Part shown: one piece after another, positions 55,794-63,676 of the stretch
Numbering within the stretch: position 1 is the first letter of the stretch
How the letters are laid out: every line of letters starts with the position of its first letter
Assembly: GCF_003054055.1 (NCBI RefSeq)
Contig: NZ_QBKI01000012.1
Location: 1 to 64,000 of the forward strand
Origin: Pontibacter mucosus
GTDB lineage: Bacteria > Bacteroidota > Bacteroidia > Cytophagales > Hymenobacteraceae
Length of the DNA stretch: 64,000 bases
Direction of reading: 5' to 3'
Notes under the pieces: model-generated
Databases searched by the model: none
Seen by the model: only the letters and a program-made list of their open reading frames with translations
What the model was told of the DNA's origin: nothing
Position numbers and translations under genes: made by a program

Positions 55794-55838
55794 TGTGACA
55801 TCAGTCACTGAGGCGGGGCTAAAGGTGGGCTACCTTTG
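55794..55838 (+). promoter_or_regulatory. Crp-type operator and -7 box of the TauE/SafE gene
   Basis: TGTGACATCAGTCACT at 55794-55809 (TGTGA, 6 bp, TCACT) is followed by TACCTTTG at 55831-55838. The spacing of 37 bp start to start and the -7 box are identical to those at 53127-53171. The Crp-family gene itself shows no such site upstream. Confidence 0.82.
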
Positions 55839-55865
55839 TAGCAGTAACTAACTGAACAAAAACGA

Positions 55866-56708
55866 ATGGAAATACTTGGATACGTGGCGGCACTTCTGAT
55901 CGGGCTCTCACTCGGGCTGATCGGCGGGGGCGGCTCCATCCTGACAGTACCGGTGCTGGTGTACCTTATAGGCCTGAGCCCCGTTATCTCCACGGCGTAC
56001 TCGTTGTTTATCGTGGGCTTAACCAGCCTGGTAGGCAGCTACAAGTTCTACAAAAAAGGCCTGGTGAGCCTGAAAACAGCCGTAGCCTTTGGCATTCCCT
56101 CCATTGTGGCCGTGTACCTGACAAGGCGCTACATTGTGCCGGCCATCCCACACAACATTTTCGCGGTAGGCGACCTGATGGTGACAAAAGACCTGCTGCT
56201 GATGCTCCTGTTCGCCGGGCTGATGGTCTTCGCCTCTATCAGCATGATCAGGAAAAAGAAATCGCCGGAGGCGCCTGTGGATGAAAACATAGACACTGCG
56301 CCTGAAGTAGCCAGGCCAAACGGCTTCCATCCTGAGCCCAGGTTTAACTACACCGGCATTCTGGCCGAGGGCCTGGTAGTGGGCACGCTCACAGGACTGG
56401 TCGGCGCGGGCGGTGGTTTTTTGATCATCCCGGCCCTGGTGCTCTTCAGCAAGCTCGACATGAAAATGGCGGTGGGCACCTCCTTGCTCATCATTGCGGC
56501 CAAATCGCTGCTGGGTTTCGTGGGCGACATTTTCAATTACCAGATCGACTGGCTGTTTCTGGGTATCTTCTCCCTTATCTCGATAGCGGGTATATTTGTC
56601 GGCTCCTTTGTAGCTGAGAAAATTCATGCTGAGAAACTGAAGACGGCCTTTGGCTGGTTTGTGCTTATCATGGGCTTATACATTATCGGGAAAGAGCTTC
56701 TCTTTTAA
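55866..56708 (+). CDS. TauE/SafE family sulfite/organosulfur exporter-like protein
   Basis: The 280-residue protein has about eight membrane spans. It starts with YVAALLIGLSLGLIGGGGS, where the GGGGS turn is the family hallmark, and the second half-repeat has VVGTLTGLVGAGGGFLIIPA. The TauE/SafE family exports sulfite, sulfoacetate or related sulfur anions across the inner membrane. It carries the Crp-type operator shared with the persulfide dioxygenase gene, which supports sulfite removal as the function: the dioxygenase makes sulfite, and this protein exports it (inference). Confidence 0.93.
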   Translation: MEILGYVAALLIGLSLGLIGGGGSILTVPVLVYLIGLSPVISTAYSLFIVGLTSLVGSYKFYKKGLVSLKTAVAFGIPSIVAVYLTRRYIVPAIPHNIFAVGDLMVTKDLLLMLLFAGLMVFASISMIRKKKSPEAPVDENIDTAPEVARPNGFHPEPRFNYTGILAEGLVVGTLTGLVGAGGGFLIIPALVLFSKLDMKMAVGTSLLIIAAKSLLGFVGDIFNYQIDWLFLGIFSLISIAGIFVGSFVAEKIHAEKLKTAFGWFVLIMGLYIIGKELLF

Positions 56709-56710
56709 GT

Positions 56711-56851
56711 ATGGCCAGGGGGGCACTGATAATAAGGTCCCGCGAGGAAAACATAGAACGGTTCAGGAACCGGAACCTGCTTTATGAACGGATAAAGGCG
56801 CTGTATATACAGGCATACTTGTGCCAACTGCGCAGTATCCGTAATTTGTAA
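56711..56851 (+). CDS. Possible 46-residue small protein, unrecognised
   Basis: An ATG 2 bp behind the TauE stop opens a frame for 46 residues rich in Arg, Asn, Leu and Ile (ENIERFRNRNLLYERIKALY). The composition suits a basic amphipathic helix. There is no family match and no independent ribosome site. It could be a real downstream gene of the TauE unit or chance. Confidence 0.3.
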   Translation: MARGALIIRSREENIERFRNRNLLYERIKALYIQAYLCQLRSIRNL

Positions 56852-56888
56852 GCGATTTATGCTTTAAACTTAGCGCACTGTACACCTG

Positions 56889-57248
56889 ATGAAGGGCTAT
56901 CTGCTTCTGTTTCTGAGTACCACGCTCCTGCTTTTCTCCTTACCGAAGGGCAGCATGCTTTACGGTACCCTCCCTACAGAGCAGGGCACTATTAAGAAAA
57001 AGTGCGCGGCAGGCGTTTTGAAGCGGCCATGTACCCGGAAGTGCCTCAGGCACCAAACGCACTCCGAACAGCGGGAAGCAGGCACCGTGCTTACCGACTG
57101 CAGCCAAACCTATTTTGCTGTACTGAACGCAGGGCAACAGCCGCTGCAGCTTCCCTCGGCAAGTGCGCTTGTCAGCACACTGAACCCTGTCAGAAAGCCG
57201 CTCTCGCCCTGCCTCAAGATAGAACCAGATCCGCCACAGATCGCTTGA
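56889..57248 (+). CDS. Small secreted Cys-containing hypothetical protein, 119 residues
   Basis: A hydrophobic signal-like start (1-20, GYLLLFLSTTLLLFSLPKGS) precedes a basic region with KKCAAGVLKRPCTRKCLRHQ (four Cys/His) and a single CSQTYFAVLN motif, ending with EPDPPQIA. The pattern of Cys followed by CSQxxYAV and a DPPxxA end resembles small periplasmic proteins I associate with metal- or sulfur-related loci of Cytophagales, but I cannot name a family. It lies downstream of the TauE gene and upstream of the TlpA gene on the same strand. Confidence 0.6.
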   Translation: MKGYLLLFLSTTLLLFSLPKGSMLYGTLPTEQGTIKKKCAAGVLKRPCTRKCLRHQTHSEQREAGTVLTDCSQTYFAVLNAGQQPLQLPSASALVSTLNPVRKPLSPCLKIEPDPPQIA

Positions 57249-57514
57249 GTTTACCCCGCAAACAGGAAAGCCTCCCTGATATAACTGTTGCCGCTACGCA
57301 GGCTATACTTGCTGGAAAATCCTTCCTGCATCACCCGGGGTTTATTCATACAGCCACACGGATTTACGCTTTGCGGCTGGAAAAACACAAGCATAGTGGT
57401 ATATCTTTTCTACAGTTTAACATACTAGTTTTTTGGAGCCAATGCTACGCACAGCCTGCAGTAGCAGCGCCACAGAGGAGTTGAGCTGAAAGTATAATTC
57501 ATCAAAGAGAAATA

Positions 57515-58150
57515 ATGAGCAAATCTAAATTTTCAATAAAGCAAATCCCTAGCTGGGCCTGGATGCTTGGCGTTTTCGGGATTCTATACTTTACCGGGCT
57601 GCACACCGAGGCTATTGGGCAGGTGCAGCGCCTGCTGCTGGCCACTGGCATCCGCAATGCCGAGGTGCCGGAGACCCTGCAAAACCCTGATGCCAACGCA
57701 GTAGTGGAAGCAGCCGTAGCCGCCAACCCCACCATGGCAGGCGCCGGTTTTAAACTGGTGGACCTGAACGGCAAAGTGACCGACTTCGAGAGCCTGAAGG
57801 GCAAGGTGGTGTTCCTCAACATCTGGGCCACCTGGTGTCCGCCCTGCGTGGCTGAAATGCCTAACATCCAGCGCCTCCACGATAAGCTGGCCGATGAAAA
57901 TGTCGCCTTTGTGATGCTTTCGGTGGACGAGGGCGGCGTGGAAAAGGTGAAGAAGTACATCGATAAGAAAGGATATACTTTTCCGGTATACATGCCGGCC
58001 AGTTCGTTCCCGCAGGAGTTTTACTCCAACGCCATCCCTACCACCTTCATTATCTCGCCGGAGGGCAAGATTGTGGCCAAACAGGAAGGCATGGCCGATT
58101 ACGATACCAAAGAAGTGCGCGAGTTCCTGGTGGGGCTGGCAAAGAAATAA
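57515..58150 (+). CDS. TlpA-family thiol-disulfide oxidoreductase, membrane-anchored
   Basis: The 211-residue protein has an N-terminal anchor (about 12-28) and a thioredoxin fold with the active site ATWCPPCVAEMP (Cys108, Cys111). The catalytic loop TTFIISPEG follows after the VPMPASSFPQEF stretch. The TlpA/ResA family reduces periplasmic cysteines, for example apocytochromes or rhodanese-like partners. It lies directly upstream of a rhodanese lipoprotein gene and in the sulfur-handling region, so a role in periplasmic persulfide reduction is possible (inference). Confidence 0.92.
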   Translation: MSKSKFSIKQIPSWAWMLGVFGILYFTGLHTEAIGQVQRLLLATGIRNAEVPETLQNPDANAVVEAAVAANPTMAGAGFKLVDLNGKVTDFESLKGKVVFLNIWATWCPPCVAEMPNIQRLHDKLADENVAFVMLSVDEGGVEKVKKYIDKKGYTFPVYMPASSFPQEFYSNAIPTTFIISPEGKIVAKQEGMADYDTKEVREFLVGLAKK

Positions 58151-58155
58151 AACAG

Positions 58156-58198
58156 GCCGGCACGCTGCGCCAAGGCTGCGTGCCGGTTTATACTTTTA
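58156..58198 (+). terminator. Possible terminator between TlpA and rhodanese genes
   Basis: CCGGCACGC and GCGTGCCGG form a GC-rich stem with a loop of about 14 nt, followed by TTTATACTTTT. The next gene starts 13 bp later, so it may act as an attenuator instead of a full stop. Confidence 0.7.
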
Positions 58199-58210
58199 TC
58201 TATCCGACCG

Positions 58211-58660
58211 ATGATGCTAAAGAAGCTACCCTTTGCCCTTGCCACAGCCGCACTGCTCAGCGCATGCAGCACAGACCCCTCCGCCTCAGAGTTAATCGAT
58301 GCAAACGGAGCCATAGTTCGGTCCGAAACCGGTGAGGCCGGAAAAGCCGTTACCATCAACAGCCATGAGGCAAAGGCTTTGCTGGAACAACACAAAGAAC
58401 TGGTGGTGCTGGATGTGCGCACCCCTGGCGAGCATCAGGCCGGACATGTGGCAGACGCTCTCCTGCTGGACTACTACTCCCCCGGCTTCGAGCAACGACT
58501 GAAGGAGCTGGACACCACCAAGCCTTACCTGGTTTACTGCGCAGTTGGCAGCAGAAGCAGAGACGTGGTGCGCCGGATGCAGCAACTGGGCTTTGAGCAG
58601 GTATACGAGGCTGCCGAGGGCTTCGAGGCCCTGAAGCAGGCAGGCGTTCAGGTAGAATAA
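58211..58660 (+). CDS. Rhodanese-like lipoprotein
   Basis: The 149-residue precursor has a lipobox ALLSAC (Cys19; start at 58211 or 58214). One rhodanese domain follows, with VLDVRTPGEHQAGHV (67-80) and the active-site loop YCAVGSRSRDVV with Cys110 and Arg115. The enzyme would carry sulfane sulfur in the periplasm, linking it to the MBL-rhodanese fusion encoded 4 kb upstream. The loop length of the active site (CxxxxR) is that of single-domain sulfurtransferases. Confidence 0.92.
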   Translation: MMLKKLPFALATAALLSACSTDPSASELIDANGAIVRSETGEAGKAVTINSHEAKALLEQHKELVVLDVRTPGEHQAGHVADALLLDYYSPGFEQRLKELDTTKPYLVYCAVGSRSRDVVRRMQQLGFEQVYEAAEGFEALKQAGVQVE

Positions 58661-58684
58661 TCTCGCAGCTATACTTCACATGAC

Positions 58685-59590
58685 ATGGAAAAGTACTGGC
58701 ACCTCCTGATCTCGTCTTTTACTGATTATGCGGGCTACCTGTGGCGGGAAATCCTGTACCCGGGCTGGGGCAACTACTTTTACTGGCTCCTGGGCCTGTC
58801 GCTGTTTTTCTGGCTGCTGGAGGTGCTGCTCCCCTGGCGGCGCCACCAGGCCGCCATCCGGCAGGATTTCTGGCTCGACGGCTTTTACATGTTCTTCAAC
58901 TTTTTCCTCTTCTCGCTGGTGGGCTTCAATGCCATCTCCAACATCGGCGTTGAGGCTTTCAATGACCTGCTGGGACTGTTTGGGGTAGAGAACCTGGTGG
59001 CATTTGAAGTACAAAGCTGGCCGGTGTGGGCGCAGCTGCTCACGCTGTTTGTGGTGCGCGACTTTATTCAGTGGAACGTGCACCGCCTGCTGCACCGCTC
59101 CGAGTTTCTGTGGCGCTTCCATAAGCTGCACCACTCGGTACAGCAGATGGGCTTTGCCGCGCACCTGCGCTTCCATTGGGGCGAAACGGTGGTGTATCGC
59201 ACGCTGGAGTACATACCGCTGGCCATGATTGGCTTCGGGATTCAGGATTTCTTCCTGGTACACATTTTCGCTACGGCCATCGGGCACTTTAACCATTCCA
59301 ACCTAAAGCTGCCGCTGGGGCCGCTGCGCTTCATCTTTAACAACCCGCAGATGCACATCTGGCACCACGCCAAGCACATGCCGCGCCGCTACGGTGCCAA
59401 CTACGGCATCAGCCTGAGCCTGTGGGACTACCTTTTCGGCACCGCCTACCTCCCCGCCGACGGCCGTGACATAGAGTTGGGCTTCGAGGACGTGGATCAG
59501 TACCCGGCGTCCTTTATGGAGCAGCAGTGGCAGCCGTTTAAAGAGAAGCAGGCGCAGGAAGAAAAGACACGTACACTAGAGCGTGTGTGA
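58685..59590 (+). CDS. Sterol desaturase/fatty acid hydroxylase family protein
   Basis: The 301-residue protein has several membrane spans and the eight-histidine di-iron pattern: HRLLH (133-137), HKLHH (146-150), a histidine in HLRFHWGETV (160) and HIWHHAKH near 222-229. The C-terminal NNPQMHIWHHAKHMPRRY is characteristic of the sterol desaturase superfamily. The enzyme hydroxylates or desaturates a lipid in the inner membrane with O2. The gene starts 24 bp after the rhodanese stop, so it may be transcribed with the sulfur genes, although its own substrate is probably a membrane lipid. Confidence 0.93.
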   Translation: MEKYWHLLISSFTDYAGYLWREILYPGWGNYFYWLLGLSLFFWLLEVLLPWRRHQAAIRQDFWLDGFYMFFNFFLFSLVGFNAISNIGVEAFNDLLGLFGVENLVAFEVQSWPVWAQLLTLFVVRDFIQWNVHRLLHRSEFLWRFHKLHHSVQQMGFAAHLRFHWGETVVYRTLEYIPLAMIGFGIQDFFLVHIFATAIGHFNHSNLKLPLGPLRFIFNNPQMHIWHHAKHMPRRYGANYGISLSLWDYLFGTAYLPADGRDIELGFEDVDQYPASFMEQQWQPFKEKQAQEEKTRTLERV

Positions 59591-59617
59591 GCCGGGCGAA
59601 ACTTACCGGGCAGGCCT

Positions 59618-59644
59618 TTGTTAATCTTTTATTCACTATATTTA
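59618..59644 (+). promoter_or_regulatory. Promoter of the four-helix membrane protein gene
   Basis: TTG at 59618-59620 and TATATTTA at 59637-59644, with a 16-bp gap, give a near-consensus promoter. The -7 box ends 24 bp before the ATG at 59669. Confidence 0.6.
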
Positions 59645-59668
59645 CACCAAACACCAAAAAACAACAGC

Positions 59669-60106
59669 ATGTATACAGGAATACAGCACCTACATTCATT
59701 CTTGAGCTACCTCGTACTGTTAGGTTTGCTCATCAGCTTTGTGGCCGCCCTGGCCGGATGGTTCGGCAACAAGAACTTTGGCGATAAAGACAGAAAGCTC
59801 GGCCTGCTGGGCCTCATCCCGACGCACCTGCAGTGGGTTATCGGCGTGATTTTATACTTTGTGTCGCCAAAAGGAATTGAATGGGCAACTGAGGGCTTCA
59901 TGAAAGTTTCGGAACAGCGACTTTTCGTATTGGAGCACCCGCTTACCATGATTATCGCCGTTGTCCTGATTACCGTGGGATACGCCCGCGCAAAGCGCCA
60001 GATTGGTGCTGGAAACAAAGGCTTCAAGAGCATTGCCATTTTCTACGGCATCGGCCTTATCCTGATCCTGAGCCGCATTCCTTGGAACGCCTGGCTTGGC
60101 AACTAA
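59669..60106 (+). CDS. Four-helix membrane protein with conserved histidines (cytochrome b-like, function unknown)
   Basis: The ATG at 59669 gives 145 residues; an upstream TTG frame reaches 59618 but overlaps the promoter. Four hydrophobic segments carry histidines near their ends (HLHSFLSYL, THLQWVIGVI, LEHPLTMIIA). The layout resembles small cytochrome b-type or SirB-like membrane proteins that bind haem, but the ligand pattern is not proven. The gene has its own promoter and terminator, so it is a separate unit from the sulfur genes. Confidence 0.82.
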   Translation: MYTGIQHLHSFLSYLVLLGLLISFVAALAGWFGNKNFGDKDRKLGLLGLIPTHLQWVIGVILYFVSPKGIEWATEGFMKVSEQRLFVLEHPLTMIIAVVLITVGYARAKRQIGAGNKGFKSIAIFYGIGLILILSRIPWNAWLGN

Positions 60107-60131
60107 GCCCGGCTACCGTATAAAAGTATAG

Positions 60132-60168
60132 CAGTCGCTTTGCCCCAGGGTGAAGCGGCTGTTTTTTT
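60132..60168 (+). terminator. Terminator after the four-helix membrane protein gene
   Basis: CAGTCGCTT and AAGCGGCTG form a stem with one G-U pair and a GCC...GGTG loop, followed by TTTTTTT. Confidence 0.85.
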
Positions 60169-60199
60169 GTTACCTCTTCCTCAAAGCCAAGTAGCTTCT

Positions 60200-61026
60200 G
60201 TAGCACCGGGTCCAACCACCCCTGGCCCCTCCTTGGCCAAGGAGGGGAGCCCGCTATTACTTTGGCTGACTTATAAATTTCATAGCTACAGTTCTCGCGC
60301 GGACAGGTCGCGACCTGTCCCTACAAAGTCTAAACCCACCCCAGCACCTCCCAAGAGGGGAATTTATACTTGCTACATTCTTGTCATTTCGAGCAGCGCG
60401 AGATATCTGGCTGGAATTTTAAATAGATCTCCCCCAAAGGTCGAGATGACAGCAATAGCCATAGCTTTCGAATGCTTTCTCTGCAGGCGATTACATCCCC
60501 CTACCCCCTTCAAAGGGGGACTTTGGCTGAAGTTGCAGCAGCAGAAGCTATCGAACTGCTTCCCAGCCTTTGGGTTGAGCGCCTCGAGAGGTTCCGGTGC
60601 CTGAAAGGCAGCCCGAGGTACGAGGGCAGGAAGCGAAAGCAGCGCGATGCCCTTATCGAGGGCCCCTTCCCCCAAGGCGAGGCCTCCCGGCCTGGGAGGG
60701 AGCCAAAGCCAGCGATGCAATGTTAGGTTTGTTGGAACTAGAGGATGAAAGGGAGCTAGTAAGGATAGCTTAGCTCCAGTTGCAGGAGGTCGTGGCTATG
60801 GAAGTATAGACCGGCAAGTATAAAAGTATAGCCAAAGTATAAAATATGACTTTTCAAGCCAGTTGGGTTACAAACCCAACATCATAGGTAGGCACGGGTT
60901 GCAAACCCGCGCCAGCGAGAGTAGCTTGGTTAAAGTAGGAGGAAGCAGGGGCTATGAAGTATTCTCAAGTATAATCTATAAGAAGGTCACAATCGGACAA
61001 TTGCGCCAGTGAAAGTACAAGTATAA
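60200..61026 (+). repeat. Composite intergenic repeat, copy F
   Basis: Order: TAGCACCGGGTCCAACCACC (60200), CCCTCCTTGGCCAAGGAGGG, GGACAGGTCGCGACCTGTCC (60301), ACCCCAGCACCTCCCAAGAG, the TGTCATTTCGA hairpin (60384-60450, variant 1), and an extra CCCCCTTCAAAGGGGGA palindrome absent from other copies. CCCAGCCTTTGGGTTGAGCG, GCAGCCCGAGGTACGAGGGC (60610), GAGGCCTCCCGGCCTGGGAG and an AACTAGAGGATGAAAGG block follow. The tail is rich in AAGTATA and includes CAAACCCAAC and GGCACGGGTTGCAAACCCGC hairpins. It is one of the longest copies. Confidence 0.93.
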
Positions 61027-61249
61027 ATCAACCACTCATACCCTAAAACCCAGCAACCTATACTTTCATCACCCACTCCTGCAAATCCAATCCAGCTGCC
61101 ACCCTACGTCCGTTTACTAAAAAAGGTTTTCGGTACGCAATAATAAAACTGGTATATAGGTTTTAGGAAATAACCACGTCGTGCTGCCGCATCAACCCGG
61201 ACGAACCTGCCTAGGGAGGCGGCACTTCCCTAAATTTGAGTAGCGTACC

Positions 61250-61504
61250 ATGATTATAACATTTATACTTTCCCTGATTGGAATTTTCGGAACACTGACC
61301 ATACTGGCTTACCTGCGGCAGGTAGAAGACAAAATGCCTGAACTGCTCAGGCAAATGGAGGAGCCTGAGTGCCAGGTCTGCCACCTGCCCCACCCCCACC
61401 GAAGGCCAAAGAAAATGCGCCACAGCTTGGGTAAAATAAAGCGCTACTACCGCCGCAAAAGAAATGCCTCGCTGCTGCGCCGCCGGTATACCAAACAGGC
61501 CTGA
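61250..61504 (+). CDS. Small hypothetical protein with N-terminal membrane segment
   Basis: The 84-residue protein has a hydrophobic start (1-22) and then a basic, Cys/His-containing part with ECQVCHLPHPHRRPKK. A CxxC...HxxH-like cluster is visible (Cys41, Cys44, His45, His48, His50). The C-terminus is strongly basic. No family is recognised. It could be a real small membrane protein binding a metal ion, or chance; the codon pattern is only partly typical. Confidence 0.5.
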   Translation: MIITFILSLIGIFGTLTILAYLRQVEDKMPELLRQMEEPECQVCHLPHPHRRPKKMRHSLGKIKRYYRRKRNASLLRRRYTKQA

Positions 61505-61574
61505 ATCCTTCAATAAAAGCTACCGTCGCTGCGCCAAACATAACTTTATACTTTCGCGAGGAGCTGCAAATGCC

Positions 61575-62384
61575 CTAAAACCGAAGCGTAGCCACCACCG
61601 GCAAATGGTCGGAGGCGTAGCGCTCGGGAATAACCTGCTGCGACACTACCTTAAAGCCCGACGCCTTGCTGAAGGCGATGAAATCAATGGCACGGGTGGG
61701 CACGTCTACGGGGATGGTGGGCGCGCAATCAGACTGGCAGGTGCGGGTAAACGCTTTGTCGAGTTCGGCGATGGCATCGCTCTCGGGCAGGTCGTTAAAG
61801 TCGCCGGCAAGTATAAACGGCAGTTGCTCTTGGGCGGCAATGCTGTTGATGGTTTGTACCTGCTGCAGGCGGTTGGCTGCGTTCTGCACGTCCAGGTGGG
61901 TGCTGCCGAAGCGGATGGTTTTGCCGCCGGGCAAGGTTACGTTGGCCGTAGCCAGCACGCGGTCTTCTGCCTCCGGCGCGGCATCTTCGGGCAGTGGCAC
62001 CAAATTCATTTCGCTGAGCGGGTATTTGGAAAGTATAGCCACGCCATACTCACCGCCACCGAAATCAATAGCGCGGGCGAAGAAGAAGTTCATGCCTAAC
62101 TTCTCTGCCAGGGCGGCTGCCTGGTTGATGTTGCCCGATCGGCTTGTGTTCACGTCCACTTCCTGTAGCGCCACCAGGTCTGGGCTGTGCTCCCGGATAA
62201 CGCGGGCAATGGCATCCAGATCAATCACGCTGGGCCGGCTGGGCGGGTTGGCGTGGTGGATGTTGTAGCTCATCACCCGCAGTTCCGCTACCTGCTCCTG
62301 TGTGGTGGCCGTTTTACCCGCGCAACCCGACAGGGCCACGCCGGCCGAAAGTATAAAAGTATAAAGTATGGCTCGTAGTTTCAT
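61575..62384 (-). CDS. Endonuclease/exonuclease/phosphatase family lipoprotein
   Basis: The 269-residue precursor ends its signal at ALSGC (Cys20). The EEP fold is shown by VMSYNIHHANPP (about 37-48), DLVALQEVDVNTS (about 72-84), GSTHLDVQ, LAGDFNDLPES and SDHLPVVATL, the full set of catalytic His, Asp, Glu and Asn residues. The family cleaves nucleic acid phosphodiesters or phosphoinositides with Mg2+. A lipoprotein anchor places it in the periplasm or outer membrane, perhaps for nucleic acid or phospholipid scavenging. Confidence 0.94.
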   Translation of the reverse strand: MKLRAILYTFILSAGVALSGCAGKTATTQEQVAELRVMSYNIHHANPPSRPSVIDLDAIARVIREHSPDLVALQEVDVNTSRSGNINQAAALAEKLGMNFFFARAIDFGGGEYGVAILSKYPLSEMNLVPLPEDAAPEAEDRVLATANVTLPGGKTIRFGSTHLDVQNAANRLQQVQTINSIAAQEQLPFILAGDFNDLPESDAIAELDKAFTRTCQSDCAPTIPVDVPTRAIDFIAFSKASGFKVVSQQVIPERYASDHLPVVATLRF

Positions 62385-62919
62385 GGTATAAGTATAGCTG
62401 GTGTTCCTGCCTGTAAGCTAGAAAATATATCAGGCTTTTGCTATATACTTACCACTCCTTCCCCATCTTACCAGAAATTTTGTTGTTTTCCCGCTGCTGG
62501 AGCGAAACCACTGACCGCGAACAGCGGAAGCATACCCTAGCTCACCTGCACAGCTGGTACCAGCAAACCCACAAAATCAAAAGCAGGATTGTCTCTCATT
62601 TGTTCTTCCTATCCCGGATTACGTAAACAGAGAACAGCCTGGCTTGATGCAACTAAATTATATACAGTAAACCAAGGTTGCTGAATGCCAGCCTGAAGGT
62701 TGTGTGCACTGCGGAGGAAGTTGGTGTAATTTCCGTTTCTTACTGCGGCAAAGTATAACTTAAGAAGCTGAGCTATGTTAGGCTGGTTTTCTCTGCCTGC
62801 TTGCCCACATCAGCTCCGGAACCTATCCTGCCATACAAAGTATAACTAAGGGATACCCGGCACGCACCCAGCGTAGATTACTACCTTTTTATACTTGCCC
62901 AGGCGTAAATTTTATACTT
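62385..62919. other. Spacer between divergent EEP and pcm genes
   Basis: The 535 bp hold several AAGTATA copies and a coding-like stretch around 62490-62600 (plus strand, reading RCWSETTDREQRKHTLAHLH), without start region or domain. I see no credible complete gene. The stretch may be a decayed gene fragment. Confidence 0.4.
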
Positions 62920-63615
62920 ATGGTATCGCCCGCATCTATACTTTTGCTGTTTGTACTTCTGCTGCTGCAAAACCAGGATAATTTTCAGGAAAAAAGGGAG
63001 CGCATGGTGAAGCAATCCATTGAGGCGCGCGGCATTTCGGACAAGGCTGTGCTGAAGGCCATGCGAACGGTGGAGCGCCACCTGTTCGTGCCCCCGGACC
63101 AGGTAGCCTACGCCTACGAGGACAATCCCCTGCCCATCGGCTCCGGCCAAACCATTTCGCAGCCCTACATGGTAGCCTACATGACAGAGGTCATCCGGCC
63201 GAAGCCGCACATGAAAGTGCTGGAGATCGGCACCGGCAACGGCTACCAGGCGGCAGTGCTGGCCGAAATCGTGCAGCAGGTTTATACGGTAGAAATCATA
63301 CCTGAACTGGGAAAATCTGCGGCCCAAAGGCTGAAGGAACTGGGTTATGAAAATGTGGAGGTGAAAGTTGGCAATGGCTATCACGGCTGGGAGGAGCACG
63401 CTCCTTTTGATGCCATCGTGGTTACAGCCGCCGCCGAAGCAATACCCCCGCCGCTGGTAGCGCAGCTGAAAGACGGCGGCCGCATGGTCATCCCGGTTGG
63501 CCCGCAGAACGGCACCCAGACACTCCTGCTGCTCGAGAAAAAGAAAGGCAAGGTAACTACCCAGCGGTTGCTGCCCGTGCTGTTTGTGCCGTTCACGGGT
63601 GGGGATAAGAAGTAG
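62920..63615 (+). CDS. pcm: Protein-L-isoaspartate O-methyltransferase
   Basis: The 231-residue protein has a hydrophobic N-terminus (5-17) that may be a signal sequence, then the PCMT motifs GSGQTISQPYMVAYMTE (about 73-89), MKVLEIGTGNGYQAAVLAE (about 97-115, SAM binding), DAIVVTAAAEAIPP and GGRMVIPVG. It repairs isoaspartyl residues by SAM-dependent methylation. The signal-like N-terminus, seen in some Bacteroidota versions, would place it outside the cytoplasm, unlike the cytosolic E. coli enzyme; alternatively a later start such as the Met at 29 gives a cytosolic form. Confidence 0.95.
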   Translation: MVSPASILLLFVLLLLQNQDNFQEKRERMVKQSIEARGISDKAVLKAMRTVERHLFVPPDQVAYAYEDNPLPIGSGQTISQPYMVAYMTEVIRPKPHMKVLEIGTGNGYQAAVLAEIVQQVYTVEIIPELGKSAAQRLKELGYENVEVKVGNGYHGWEEHAPFDAIVVTAAAEAIPPPLVAQLKDGGRMVIPVGPQNGTQTLLLLEKKKGKVTTQRLLPVLFVPFTGGDKK

Positions 63616-63676
63616 GGGTTATAGTTTGGTTTGTTGATGCTTTGGAGGTCTTCTTCAGAACGAATGTAGGATTTCT

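Noticed and set aside
62438..62626. 62-codon frame upstream of pcm
   Set aside because: Only the middle has coding-type codons and there is no domain or start context; mentioned under the spacer as a possible fragment.
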